From assembly GCA_002440885.1 (NCBI GenBank), contig DJVY01000220.1, forward strand, positions 1-12,697: a DNA stretch of 12,697 nucleotides. The letters run 5' to 3'. The notes beneath the pieces are model-generated. The model made no database searches and was not told where the DNA came from. It was given only the letters and a program-made list of their open reading frames with translations. The position numbers were made by a program, and so were the translations under genes. This document shows, in pieces, positions 1 through 9,263 of this stretch (position 1 is its first letter; the number at the start of each line of letters is the position of its first letter). The stretch is from Bacteroidales bacterium UBA6244 (GTDB lineage: Bacteria > Bacteroidota > Bacteroidia > Bacteroidales > F082).

Positions 1-923
1 CCCCAACAAGCTTACCTTATAATTCTTTGATGGCAGAATTGGTATTTAGCGGAATAGATGAAGGGTTATCTCAGATAGACTGGGTAGCAGAACAGGGAGA
101 AAGTCAATTTTATAATGAGAATGGAGATATGCTAAATACTGATTTTGAACTAGGGCTAATTATAATCTATACACGACCTAATATTACGTTCAATCCATCA
201 GTAGTAGAAGTCTGTGAAGGAGAAATGGCATTAATAACCCCTTCTGTAAGTGGGGGTACTGGAGAGTATGATTGGCACTGGTCGGGGCCTGATAACTTCA
301 CAAGCAATTTCAACGGATTATGGTTCGGTGAGGTTACATCAAATATGGCAGGTATATATACAATTACTGTAACCGATACTATTAATTGTATTGAAACCAA
401 AAGTATGGAGCTAATTGTTTATTTGGAACCAGCAATTGACTTTGCTCCATATGACACACTCTGGGTAGATCCGGGATATCTACTTGAAGCAGGTTTTGGT
501 GCTGATTCATACATTTGGAATACCGGAGAAACCACAGAATCAATAATCATAGATACCATAGGCAGCTACAATGTTGAAGTTGCCTCATATGAAGGATGCA
601 AATCAACAGACACAGTACAAATACTATGGGGAGGTACTCCCTTTTACATGCCCAATGCCTTCACACCAAATGGCGATGGGCTTAATGATGTATTTGGTGT
701 AGTCCAGAAAAATGATTATGTAAACCAATTCCATATGAGCATTTTCAACCGATGGGGTCAGATGATATATGAAACAAGCGATATCAATAAAGGTTGGGAC
801 GGTACATACAAAGGTAGCCAATGTATATTAGGCGCATATGTTTATCGTATTGTTTATGAAGAGTTTGGACAACAGCCTGTTGAAAGCAAGACTGTGGAAG
901 GTACTGTTATGTTGATCAGGTAA
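1..923 (+). CDS. T9SS-exported surface protein, C-terminal part (CHU_C / type B sorting domain)
   Basis: This is the last 306 residues of a larger gene. The frame is open to the left edge (first full codon at base 3) and the sequence before the internal TTG/ATG at 27-32 already reads like protein, so the true start lies outside the window. The visible part has two Ig/PKD-like modules (about bases 180-420 and 430-620, with the typical phrases GIYTITVTD and GSYNVEVASYEGC). It ends in a gliding-motility-associated C-terminal domain from about base 640, with the hallmarks NAFTPNGDGLNDVF, FNRWGQ and the closing GTVMLIR. In Bacteroidota this domain directs export through the type IX secretion system and attachment to or release at the cell surface. 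Substrate or function cannot be read from this part; such proteins are often adhesins or very large repeat proteins. It converges on the galactan operon and is probably unrelated to it. The sorting domain is certain; the role is unknown. Confidence 0.9.
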   Translation, partial: PTSLPYNSLMAELVFSGIDEGLSQIDWVAEQGESQFYNENGDMLNTDFELGLIIIYTRPNITFNPSVVEVCEGEMALITPSVSGGTGEYDWHWSGPDNFTSNFNGLWFGEVTSNMAGIYTITVTDTINCIETKSMELIVYLEPAIDFAPYDTLWVDPGYLLEAGFGADSYIWNTGETTESIIIDTIGSYNVEVASYEGCKSTDTVQILWGGTPFYMPNAFTPNGDGLNDVFGVVQKNDYVNQFHMSIFNRWGQMIYETSDINKGWDGTYKGSQCILGAYVYRIVYEEFGQQPVESKTVEGTVMLIR

Positions 924-1238
924 TAATGTGAAGAACCGTTTTTAAATTTATTATATCTTGGACTAAAATAGTTTAATATGAAACCGTGAAATTAATTGGA
1001 CATAATGGACAAGAAAACAGCAAATGCTTCGCAGTCAAACACATTGTCAATAAGTTTGCCTGCCCCGACCAAAAAAATCGCCCAGCGGCCAAAAAAAAAA
1101 TATAGTTCATGCCGCAGATAGTAGTACTTAAAAAATAAATTAGTAAATTTAAAATTTAAGAAACCAATGAAAAATATTGAACAAAGTGCGGCGCGCACCC
1201 TATTCAAAACGAGTCTGAGGGCTGAAAAGAATGGCCTG
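924..1238. other. Convergent intergenic gap, no gene seen
   Basis: This 315-base AT-rich gap lies between two converging transcription units. It contains long A runs (around 1072-1100) and a small GC-rich patch near 1185-1200. I found no convincing intrinsic terminator for either side; the best candidate for the - strand unit is only a 3-bp GCC/GGC stem followed by a T run (about 1070-1085). A 71-codon - strand open frame here has no recognisable protein features and I do not call it. Confidence 0.5.
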
Positions 1239-2249
1239 TCAGAAATTTAACCGATACATTACCCGTTCGTGGTATATTTCCCCCTTTTTCAGCACAGCAT
1301 TTGGAAAATTTAGGTGATTTGGGGCGTCCGGAAAATTCTGGGCTTCCAGCGCAATGCCTGAAAACTGATTGATTGGAAAGCCCCCTTTGCCTTTTTCTGA
1401 ACCATTGAAGTGTGAAGCCGTGTAGACCTGTAATCCGGGCTGTGTGGTAAACACTTCCACCGATCGTCCCGACTCAGGTTCCGTTAATTTCGCCGCCATC
1501 ACCAACTCTTTTGATTTTCTGTTTATTACCCAATTGTGATCGAGTCCGCCGGCCAGCTTTATCTGTGGATCATGGTCAAAAACCTTATCTCCAATGCGAA
1601 CAGGGCTTCTAAAATCCATGCCTGAATTTTCCACCGGTTTGATTTCCCCTGTAGGAATCATGGTTTCATCTACAGGAGTAAAATATCCGGCATTTATTTG
1701 CAACAAGTGATCCAGCACGTGATGGCCTGCTCCCTTGAGGTTAAAATACGGATGGCTTGTGAGGTTAACGGTGGTTGTTGTATCAGTAACGGCTTTGAAA
1801 TCAATCAGGAACTCATTTTTTTCGTTTAAAGCATAAACCACTTGCACTGTAAGATTACCGGGATATTTTTCGTCGCCGTCGGGGCTTGTCAGCTTCAGCA
1901 AAAAGGCTTGTGAAAATCCGTCTAGCGCCGTTTGGCTTACTTCCCAGTTTTTAACATGGAAGCCATTTATTCCGCCATGCAGGTGGTTAAAGCCATTGTT
2001 TTGGTTCAGTTGAACGTGTTTTCCGTCCAGAACCAGACTCCCTTTGTTGATTCTGTTGGCATACCTGCCACAAATTGCACCCATGTAGGCATCGCCCGCC
2101 ACGCTTTCTTCCGGTGTGTCATACCCAGTAACGATGTCGATTAATTTGTTCCGGTAGGGTATCTTTATTCCCACTATACGGCCTCCCTTGCTGATAAACT
2201 CAACACGGACACCATGGTTGTTTTGTAAGGTGTAAACACGATAATTCAT
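1239..2249 (-). CDS. galM: Aldose 1-epimerase (galactose mutarotase)
   Basis: GalM interconverts beta- and alpha-D-galactose (also glucose) in the cytoplasm, giving galactokinase its alpha anomer. The 336-residue protein has the family's normal length and no signal peptide. Visible motifs are GRYANRI at 61-67, NHLHGG at 88-93 (His91), TSHPYFN at 164-170 (His166, the likely general acid), GLDHNW at 235-240 (Asp237), QPGLQVYTA at 270-278 and ALEAQNFPD at 300-308 (Glu302, the likely general base). The set is complete, so the enzyme should be active. It is the last gene of the operon, 58 bases after the symporter. The ATG at 2247-2249 is the natural start. Specificity for galactose over other aldoses is inferred from the neighbours galK and sglT. 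Confidence 0.96.
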   Translation of the reverse strand: MNYRVYTLQNNHGVRVEFISKGGRIVGIKIPYRNKLIDIVTGYDTPEESVAGDAYMGAICGRYANRINKGSLVLDGKHVQLNQNNGFNHLHGGINGFHVKNWEVSQTALDGFSQAFLLKLTSPDGDEKYPGNLTVQVVYALNEKNEFLIDFKAVTDTTTTVNLTSHPYFNLKGAGHHVLDHLLQINAGYFTPVDETMIPTGEIKPVENSGMDFRSPVRIGDKVFDHDPQIKLAGGLDHNWVINRKSKELVMAAKLTEPESGRSVEVFTTQPGLQVYTASHFNGSEKGKGGFPINQFSGIALEAQNFPDAPNHLNFPNAVLKKGEIYHERVMYRLNF

Positions 2250-2307
2250 GATGTATGTGTCTGTAAAACAATGATGTCAATTCTCACTGATGAGCTTTGG
2301 AGTGAGT

Positions 2308-3951
2308 TTACCAAAAAACCACATAAAGCACTACCACGATCAATAGCATGATGTAGGCGCTGATGTTAAACATTTTATCTGTAATAAATGTTTCGCGAAA
2401 CAGCGGAATGGCTTTTGGATCGTCATCTCCTTTACCCGTAGAAAGTGATACCCCTGTGATGGTTGCCATGGTGATAAGCAGGGTATATAACATTTGATCT
2501 AAGAACGGCATTTCGATGGGCAGAAATTTCAAGCCTAAAGCCACAGGGATAGAAACCAGCACACCGATTATAGCGCCTTTTACGTTGGTCTTTTTCCAGA
2601 AAAGCCCCATGAGGAAGACGGCGAGTATGCCCGGACTTACCAGCCCTGTATATTCCTGAATATATTGAAACATTTGGGGGATTGAGCCCATGGATTTGGC
2701 AATGGATGTGGCTACTACCAATGCAACCAGAACAGATATACGCCCGGTGCGCACCAGTTGTTTGTTGCCGGCTTTTTTGTTTATATAGGGTTTGTAGATG
2801 TCCATAGTAAAGATGGTTGCCGTGGAGTTAAGCATGGAAGCCAGTGACGAGACAATGGCTGCCGAAAGTGCTGCCACAACAAGCCCTTTAAGCCCTGCCG
2901 GGATAAAGGTGCTGATCAACCACGGGTAAGCCCTGTCGACATCCATGCCACCTCCTGCTTTGTTAAACACATCCGTTACCCCATCGATGGCGGCTGTTCC
3001 GGCCGGTTGAGTGTACATTACATAGGCAATGATGCCCGGCACAACCACGATGAGCGGAACGATTAGTTTTAGAAATCCTGCAAAAGCAATTCCTTTCTGG
3101 GCTTCTCTGAGCGATTTAGCTGCCAGTGCCCGCTGAATAATATACTGATTAAAGCCCCAGTAGTAAAGGTTGGCCACCCACATACCGCCTATCAGCACCG
3201 CAATGCCCGGCAGGTTTTTAAATTCCGGGTTGTCCTTCCTGAGTATCATCTGAAATTTGTCGCCGGCCACCTCATAAATGTGTATAAGCCCGTTATAAGC
3301 TCCTCCGTCAGGGGTTACATTTTCGAGGGCTATAAATGTGGTTATCAGTCCGCCAACTACCAACAAGACCACCTGTATGACATCTGTCCAGGCTACGGCC
3401 GAAAGTCCGCCCCAAACTGAATAGGCTGCTGCAAATAAGGCTAATCCGATGATAAACGGAAGAATGGTTTCACCGTCGCCGTTGCCGAGAACCGTGTCCA
3501 GGGCCTTGGCTCCCAGATACAGTACCGATGTCAGGTTGATGAAGACAAAGAGCGCTATCCAGAAAACAGCTAAAATGGTCTTTAAAGATGTGTTAAAACG
3601 TTTTTCAACAAACTCCGGGATGGTGTACAACCCCTGTCTGATAAAAATAGGAAGGAAGTACTTGCCAACAATAATCAGGGTGATGGCTGCCATCCACTCG
3701 TAGGAGGCGATAGCCAAACCAACGGCCATGCCCGATCCCGACATGCCAATAAACTGTTCGGCTGAGATATTGGCGGCAATCAGCGAGGCTCCGATGGCCC
3801 ACCAGGGCAGTGTTTTTCCGGCAAGGAAATAGTCCTCGGCCGTTTTTTCTTTTCCTTTTCTGGTGCGTGAAACATATAACCCAACACCGATAATTAATGC
3901 CGCATACGTCCCGAAAATAATGTAGTCGATCGTGCTAAATGAAGGATTCAT
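2308..3951 (-). CDS. sglT: Sodium/galactose (glucose) symporter, SSS family, vSGLT-like
   Basis: This inner-membrane protein couples Na+ entry to galactose uptake. Its 547 residues match the length of the structurally known Vibrio vSGLT, and long blocks appear nearly identical to that protein as I remember it (for example LIAANISAEQFIGMSGSG at 57-74 and ASMLNSTATIFTMDIYK at 371-387). Aligned by memory, sugar-site residues are kept: Asn61, Gln66, Glu85, Asn261, the gate Tyr264, Lys295 and Gln432. The Na+ site serines are Ser368 and Ser369. One difference is that the position equal to vSGLT Ser91 appears to be Ala88. About 14 membrane segments are expected; the N-terminal segment (11-28) and the C-terminal segment (532-547) are plain. 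It sits between galK and galM, which supports galactose as substrate. The start at 3949-3951 gives the expected N-terminus. Confidence 0.95.
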   Translation of the reverse strand: MNPSFSTIDYIIFGTYAALIIGVGLYVSRTRKGKEKTAEDYFLAGKTLPWWAIGASLIAANISAEQFIGMSGSGMAVGLAIASYEWMAAITLIIVGKYFLPIFIRQGLYTIPEFVEKRFNTSLKTILAVFWIALFVFINLTSVLYLGAKALDTVLGNGDGETILPFIIGLALFAAAYSVWGGLSAVAWTDVIQVVLLVVGGLITTFIALENVTPDGGAYNGLIHIYEVAGDKFQMILRKDNPEFKNLPGIAVLIGGMWVANLYYWGFNQYIIQRALAAKSLREAQKGIAFAGFLKLIVPLIVVVPGIIAYVMYTQPAGTAAIDGVTDVFNKAGGGMDVDRAYPWLISTFIPAGLKGLVVAALSAAIVSSLASMLNSTATIFTMDIYKPYINKKAGNKQLVRTGRISVLVALVVATSIAKSMGSIPQMFQYIQEYTGLVSPGILAVFLMGLFWKKTNVKGAIIGVLVSIPVALGLKFLPIEMPFLDQMLYTLLITMATITGVSLSTGKGDDDPKAIPLFRETFITDKMFNISAYIMLLIVVVLYVVFW

Positions 3952-4004
3952 GGTGTGAACTGTTAAAAAATTGAGGTGATATTATTGGCATAAAGATACA
4001 GGAT

Positions 4005-5165
4005 TTATTCGTTTACAACCGTAATAATATGAACGCCTTCGCCGATGGCTACTTCGATAATTTCAGGCGTTTGCAGGTCGGGGGTTTGATAATGGGCTAA
4101 AATTTCCTTCTTAAAATCAGACAGGGATTCTTTTTGAACCAAATTGATGGTGCAACCACCAAAACCTCCGCCCATCATACGTGCTCCCAAAACACCTTCG
4201 ATGCCGGAGGCCAGTTCTACAAGCTGATCCAGCTCGGCGCAACTCACTTCAAACTTGTTTCTAAGGCCTTCATGCGATGCATACATGAGTTGTCCGAAAC
4301 TTGTAAAATCCTCTCTCAGGAGGGCTTCGCAGGCCTTGTTTACCCGGTCGTTTTCTTCTGTTATATATAAACAACGCTTGAATACTTCTTCGGTGAATTG
4401 TGCTTTGAGTTCCAACACCATGTTAACAGTGGCGTCACGCAAGGAGCGGGTTGCGGGATAGTTTTTTTTTATCACTTCAACTCCTTGTTCGCATTCGTTG
4501 CGTCGGGTGTTGTAGGCTGAAGCTGCCAGCGCGTGTTTAACCCCTGTATTCACCAAAACAAGGGCTACCTTGTTCATTTTAAATGGAAAACAGGTGTACT
4601 CCAACGACCTGCAATCGAGTTTTATTACCTGATCTTTCCGGCCATGGAGCGAGGCAAACTGATCCATAATGCCGCACTGCACCCCGGCGTAGTCATGTTC
4701 TGCTTTTTGTGCCATAAACGCCAGTTGCAGGGTGTTGTAACCAAACTGATTCATGTGATTTATGGCCGTGGCCAACCCACATTCGATGGCTGCACTCGAC
4801 GACATGCCTGCTCCGGCGGGAACATCGCCCCCAAAAACACAATCAAACCCTCCTACAATGCGGTTATCGGCGGTAAACTGAGCTATGGCCCCCAACAGGT
4901 AATTGGCCCAGTGTGTGTTGCTTTTTTTTATGTTGTCAACGGAGGTGTGGTAGTCCTCATCGAGATCGAAGGCAAAAAACCTGTACGTGTTTAATTCATT
5001 TGGTTTGATGGCGAAATAAATGGCTTTGTCTACAGCCGCAGGAAGTACAAACCCGTTGTTGTAGTCGGTGTGCTCGCCAATTAAATTAATTCTGCCCGGA
5101 GCTTTTATCAGAACGGGATCGTTTCCAAATTTACTTTCAAAAGCCTCTCGTATCTTGTTGACCAT
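4005..5165 (-). CDS. galK: Galactokinase
   Basis: GalK phosphorylates alpha-D-galactose with ATP to galactose 1-phosphate, the first committed step of the Leloir pathway. The 386-residue GHMP-family protein carries the galactokinase signature GRINLIGEHTDY at 24-35 (Arg25 catalytic), the ATP-binding GHMP motif PAGAGMSSSAA at 116-126, the catalytic aspartate in CGIMDQFAS (Asp168), and the third motif ARMMGGGFGG at 328-337. Nothing is missing and length is normal. It is cytoplasmic. It starts 13 bases after the GH2 gene ends and is followed after 53 bases by the symporter, consistent with one transcript. No galT or galE is adjacent. Confidence 0.97.
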   Translation of the reverse strand: MVNKIREAFESKFGNDPVLIKAPGRINLIGEHTDYNNGFVLPAAVDKAIYFAIKPNELNTYRFFAFDLDEDYHTSVDNIKKSNTHWANYLLGAIAQFTADNRIVGGFDCVFGGDVPAGAGMSSSAAIECGLATAINHMNQFGYNTLQLAFMAQKAEHDYAGVQCGIMDQFASLHGRKDQVIKLDCRSLEYTCFPFKMNKVALVLVNTGVKHALAASAYNTRRNECEQGVEVIKKNYPATRSLRDATVNMVLELKAQFTEEVFKRCLYITEENDRVNKACEALLREDFTSFGQLMYASHEGLRNKFEVSCAELDQLVELASGIEGVLGARMMGGGFGGCTINLVQKESLSDFKKEILAHYQTPDLQTPEIIEVAIGEGVHIITVVNE

Positions 5166-5178
5166 GTTTTTTCTTGCG

Positions 5179-7557
5179 TTAAAATTGAATCGCGATGGTA
5201 TCGCTTGTTAACTCTTTGGCTTGCGCTGTGATTGTCAATTCACCACTGATCAGGTTTGTTTTTAAAAGCAGGCTGGCTATGCCGGCTTCACTCCTGATCG
5301 GATTGTCTCCAATCAATTCGCCCGGACCATCAAGGTAAAAATTAACCATGACATCGTTTACAGGACAAACAGTTCCGTTTTTGTCGATAATGGATGCCCG
5401 CACAAACACCATGTCGTTGGGGGCAAGGGGTATGCCTGCCTCATCAATGGATAATTTCAGCTGCTGTGGTGTTTCGGGAGTTCTTACCCAATGGCCGGCC
5501 ACTTTTTCTCCGTCTCTATAGCCAAAAGCCGTTAGCTGACCGGGTTCAAAGGCGTTAAGGTGAAAGGTGAATGGCGGATGTTTAAGGTGGGTCGAGTTAT
5601 CATCGCGGTCGGGATATTGTAAGGCCACGGTTTTTCCGTTTAAACGCAATTCCACCTGGTCACAATTGCTAAACACGTGAACGTCTGTTGACGATTCGGG
5701 TGACCAGTAGCTGGCGATAAACACCATGGGACCACAAAGTGCCAGAGGCTGGCATCCCACCCCGGCATCGCGCTGACTTTGATAGAAGTAGCTGGCAAAT
5801 TTGGGAATTCTATATATGTCGGCAATCCCCGATGACTCGATGTCGTTGCTGTAGCCGCGGTTGTAATCGAACATAAGCCAATTGGCATGGCCTATGGTAG
5901 TTTTTCCCTTACGGTTTGAGTTGGCTGCTTCCTGGAAGTTCAGCGCTTGTTGTAACAGTCTTTTTTCGCCTGACCCGCGAAATTGCCTGCTCGTCCGTTC
6001 GTCCTCCTTCAGATCAGAAAAGGCAGTTTGGTTAAATCCTGCATTCTGTGCGTAATACTCCCAGTCGCCGTATTCGGCGATAAAAACAGGCCGCATTCCT
6101 GATTTATAATCGTTCCAGTAATCAGGAGGCGTGCCGTGTTGCCGGGCAGGAATGAATAAATCGTAACCCGGATAATCGATCCATGCACAAGTTATGGCCT
6201 GCTGATCGCCAAATTCCTTTTCTTTTTCGGCTAAAATCCTGTCCATAAATTCGGGCTCCATGCCTGACTCGTTCAGCGACAATTCCCAGAAAAAGACAGA
6301 AGGGTAGTTTCTGTCGCGGCGAATCAAATCGCGGGTGTTTGCCAGTACGTTTTCTTTAAATATTTCATTCCCATTGTATTGCCAGCCCGGGATACAGTTC
6401 ATGGTAATCAGCCCCAGGGCATCACAGGCGTCCATAAACGATTCAGAGTGAGGGTAATGCGAAAGCCGTACCATATCGAATCCGGCTTCCTTAATTTTTA
6501 CGGCATCACGCCAGTGGGCTTCGTCCGACAACGCATAACCCAGGTAGGGATATTCCTGATGTCGGTTTGTACCACGCAGAAAGGTTTTTTCGCCGTTCAG
6601 GTAAAAACCCTCTGCTGTCAGTTGTAATTCTCTGATCCCCACGTTTGTGGTGAGGCTGTCGGTGAGTTGGCCCGCATCATATACTTTCGTAACGAGGTGA
6701 TACAAATACGGGTGTTCAGGTGACCACAATTCGGGTGAATCAATGGTTAGCTTGACTTGCGAATCGAAAAACTGATTTGCCGGCAACACGGTAGGGTCTG
6801 ATAAAGCAGCGGCCACAACATGTCCTGTGGCATCGCGAAGGGTTTGTTCAATTTCGAGGGTTCGGGCCTCGCTGTGCTCATTCGCTACATGAGCCGAAAC
6901 TGTCATTTGGCATAGTTGTGGCGAAAGGGAGTCAAACCGGACAGAAACTCCTCCTGCACCCTCCTTGTTTGTGGTTTGCATCGGGTTTGTGAGGTAAACC
7001 TGTGGGGTTGAAATGAGTCGGACAGGACGATAAATTCCGCCATACATGTTGAAATCAAGCGTTTGAAGAGGCTTGCCCGGCGGAATAAGGGAGTCGTTGG
7101 TGTTAACCAGTTTTACGGCCAGCAAGTTCGTTTTTTCAAAATTTATTAAGTCCGTAATGTCGACAATAAATGGCAGATAGCCACCCGCGTGTTCGCTAAC
7201 CAGTGTCCCGTTAAAGTACACGGAGGCCTGTTGCATAGCTCCCTCGAAATAAAGAAAATGCTTTTGCGATCTCTGTTGCTGGCTGAATGCGAGGTTTTTG
7301 CGGTACCAGCAAAGCCCCTGCCACTGGTTGTTTACCACCAATGGTTCAATGTGTGCAGTATGCGGAAGGGTTACCTCCTGAAAGGCTGAGTCATCATAAC
7401 CCGCCTCAGCTATTTTTTCGTCGTCGGTGTCTTTCGAGAATCGCCATCCGGAAGTTAGTTCCTGCTCCTGACGCATGATCGCATCCTTTTGTTGATCACA
7501 TGCGGAGAGGAGTGTCAACAAGAGAAAAATAGGAAGAAGTGTAGCACTGATTTTCAT
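5179..7557 (-). CDS. Glycoside hydrolase family 2 lipoprotein, probable beta-galactosidase
   Basis: The 792-residue protein begins with a lipoprotein signal peptide whose lipobox LLSAC places the lipid-anchored cysteine at residue 20. The next residues (DQQKD) are not a clear surface-export signal, so it may face the periplasm. Domains in order are a GH2 sugar-binding jelly roll (about 30-185, ending in the typical GGIYRPVRL), an Ig-like domain (190-310), a TIM barrel (312-600), a DUF4982-like beta domain (610-690) and an Ig/Big_1-like C-terminal domain (695-792). The likely acid/base is Glu430 in LSLNESG and the nucleophile Glu495 in FIAEYGDWE. GH2 includes beta-galactosidases, mannosidases and glucuronidases. 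Four-base spacing from the GH53 endo-galactanase and a galactose uptake and kinase set downstream argue for release of galactose from galacto-oligosaccharides. The family is certain; the exact specificity is inferred. Confidence 0.9.
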   Translation of the reverse strand: MKISATLLPIFLLLTLLSACDQQKDAIMRQEQELTSGWRFSKDTDDEKIAEAGYDDSAFQEVTLPHTAHIEPLVVNNQWQGLCWYRKNLAFSQQQRSQKHFLYFEGAMQQASVYFNGTLVSEHAGGYLPFIVDITDLINFEKTNLLAVKLVNTNDSLIPPGKPLQTLDFNMYGGIYRPVRLISTPQVYLTNPMQTTNKEGAGGVSVRFDSLSPQLCQMTVSAHVANEHSEARTLEIEQTLRDATGHVVAAALSDPTVLPANQFFDSQVKLTIDSPELWSPEHPYLYHLVTKVYDAGQLTDSLTTNVGIRELQLTAEGFYLNGEKTFLRGTNRHQEYPYLGYALSDEAHWRDAVKIKEAGFDMVRLSHYPHSESFMDACDALGLITMNCIPGWQYNGNEIFKENVLANTRDLIRRDRNYPSVFFWELSLNESGMEPEFMDRILAEKEKEFGDQQAITCAWIDYPGYDLFIPARQHGTPPDYWNDYKSGMRPVFIAEYGDWEYYAQNAGFNQTAFSDLKEDERTSRQFRGSGEKRLLQQALNFQEAANSNRKGKTTIGHANWLMFDYNRGYSNDIESSGIADIYRIPKFASYFYQSQRDAGVGCQPLALCGPMVFIASYWSPESSTDVHVFSNCDQVELRLNGKTVALQYPDRDDNSTHLKHPPFTFHLNAFEPGQLTAFGYRDGEKVAGHWVRTPETPQQLKLSIDEAGIPLAPNDMVFVRASIIDKNGTVCPVNDVMVNFYLDGPGELIGDNPIRSEAGIASLLLKTNLISGELTITAQAKELTSDTIAIQF

Positions 7558-7561
7558 GACC

Positions 7562-9241
7562 TTAATCGATTTTTATCACCAGCAGGTTATCCAGAACGGC
7601 TCCGTGGTGGTTAAGTAATTGTACGGTATAAATTCCAGATTCCCACGTATGGGTGTTTAAGGTGGTCATGGTTTCGTCCGAAACGCCAACAATCCGGCCA
7701 TCCGTTGTCAGAACCCGAAACCGGGTTTTTCCTGTGCTCCCCGATAACAGACTCAGGCTGTCTTTAAAAGGGTTGGGGTAGGCCGAAATCATTTTTGTGG
7801 ATTGACTGTTTTCCGGCAAGCCCAATTGCAAGGTATGGCAGCTGCTCCACACGTAGGCATAACTTTCCTGATCATCGGTGACGCTGTATTTGCGGTGTGT
7901 TCCCCAAAACGGAGCACATTCGGCAGGCACTTGTTCATGGTATTGCGCCATATCCCAATCGGCTTTTTTTGTGAAGATGTACGCTCCTTCGCTTCCTTTT
8001 TGCATCGCGGTGTTGTATCGGTAGATGTTGTTTCCTACCGGACTCATGGGCATGAACTGCCAGTTTTCACCTGTAAAATCTCCGGTTACAAAAACCCCGT
8101 CGGGATGGTCGATGCCGGTCATGTCGACATAAAAGCTGACCTGAGCGGTAGTGGAAGGAGGCTGCGCATAGTCGTACGCCAGAAATCCGATGCCTTCATG
8201 CAATTGGTTTTCAAAGTTGAAAAAGGTGGCATTTTCGTAATGCGATCCAATTCCCCAAAGGGTGGCGCAGGAGGTGGTTACCCAGGCTGGCTCCCAGTAT
8301 ATTACCCCGAATCCACCGTTTGAAATCACTTCATAAGTCAGGTTTATTAAGAAGTTTTTCTGGCTGTTGATGGTGGGCGGATTGGCATAGCCGGGCAGGA
8401 GAGAAGCCTCGCCCAGAATGTTTCCGGCGTCGCCATTGTTCCCGAGCGTCCAGGGATAGCCCGTTTCTACAATCCAAACAGGTTTGTTGTAATCCGACTT
8501 CATGCCGGAAATAATTTCGCCAACCTGTTGGATGTTAACAGGATGCCATTCAGGGTAATAGGATAATCCAATGATGTCGAAACCGGTGAACAGATTGGCT
8601 GCGGCATCCTGAAACCACCAGACCGCCTGTGCAGGATCGGCAATATGAATAACCGTCTGGATGGCGTTGTTTACGTCTTTTACAGCCCGGATGCCCGCGT
8701 TGAAAAGTTGAATATTTCGTGGCCAGTCGAGAGGATAAAGCGGGTCGCCCTGTTCTACCATGATGTTGCCATTGGTCTCGTTCCCAATCTGCACATATTC
8801 AGGCAGCAGGTTTTCGTCGGCTAAACCGCTAAGTACCATGTGAGTGTAGTTGTAAACAGAGTCGCTGAGGATTTGCAAATTGCTGATGCCACTCCACGCT
8901 TGTGGCCGGGTTTGTTTCGAGGGATCGGCCCAGGTGTCGGAGTAGTGAAAGTCGAGCAGGACTTTCATCCCGGCATTTTTTGCCCGCTCTATGCTCCGTT
9001 TAACATCTTCATAGGTGCTGTAATTCGTTGAGTCGGGGGAGTGCCACAACCTGATTCTCACGACCTGACTGCCGTGATCGGCAAACAGCTGAAAGACCTC
9101 TTTCGAAATCCCGTTTTCAGTGTAGGTTGCGCCACAGTCGTTCATTTCGTTGGCATAACTCAAATCGACACCCAGCAGGTAGTCCTGCGCGTAAAGGTGC
9201 ATGCTGATAAGCAAGATGAGGATAGTGTAGGTGGTTTTCAT
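7562..9241 (-). CDS. Secreted GH53 endo-beta-1,4-galactanase with T9SS type A tail
   Basis: Family 53 enzymes cut internal beta-1,4 links of galactan and arabinogalactan type I, the side chains of pectin. The 559-residue protein has a signal peptide (1-18, ending LYA). A GH53 barrel of about 20-355 shows VDLSYANEM (25-33), VRIRLW (61-66) and KVLLDFHYSDTWADP (93-107). The acid/base is Glu155 in QIGNETNG and the nucleophile Glu259 in WIVETGYPW. Next comes a beta-sandwich of about 365-455 (VSFYVDMTG, GVFVTGDFTGENW) of the starch-binding-like/CBM20-like superfamily often carried by T9SS cargo. A type A sorting tail occupies about 487-559 (SAYPNPF, ESGIYTVQLL, ending LLVIKID). It should therefore be exported across the outer membrane, doing the first cut outside the cell. 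It is 22 bases after the regulator gene and 4 before GH2. What the beta-sandwich binds is not known. Confidence 0.94.
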   Translation of the reverse strand: MKTTYTILILLISMHLYAQDYLLGVDLSYANEMNDCGATYTENGISKEVFQLFADHGSQVVRIRLWHSPDSTNYSTYEDVKRSIERAKNAGMKVLLDFHYSDTWADPSKQTRPQAWSGISNLQILSDSVYNYTHMVLSGLADENLLPEYVQIGNETNGNIMVEQGDPLYPLDWPRNIQLFNAGIRAVKDVNNAIQTVIHIADPAQAVWWFQDAAANLFTGFDIIGLSYYPEWHPVNIQQVGEIISGMKSDYNKPVWIVETGYPWTLGNNGDAGNILGEASLLPGYANPPTINSQKNFLINLTYEVISNGGFGVIYWEPAWVTTSCATLWGIGSHYENATFFNFENQLHEGIGFLAYDYAQPPSTTAQVSFYVDMTGIDHPDGVFVTGDFTGENWQFMPMSPVGNNIYRYNTAMQKGSEGAYIFTKKADWDMAQYHEQVPAECAPFWGTHRKYSVTDDQESYAYVWSSCHTLQLGLPENSQSTKMISAYPNPFKDSLSLLSGSTGKTRFRVLTTDGRIVGVSDETMTTLNTHTWESGIYTVQLLNHHGAVLDNLLVIKID

Positions 9242-9263
9242 TTGTGCGGTTTTATATTGCCTT

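Noticed and set aside
1070..1085. Intrinsic terminator after galM
   Set aside because: The stem is only three base pairs and lies about 150 bases past the stop codon, despite the T run.
992..1207. 71-codon - strand open frame in the convergent gap
   Set aside because: Phe-rich translation of A/T-rich DNA, no family features and no promoter.
4533..4994. 153-codon + strand open frame opposite galK
   Set aside because: It is antisense to a fully convincing galactokinase and lacks any recognisable motif.
7802..8323. 173-codon + strand open frame opposite GH53
   Set aside because: Shadow of the GH53 gene, which shows complete catalytic and sorting motifs in the other strand.
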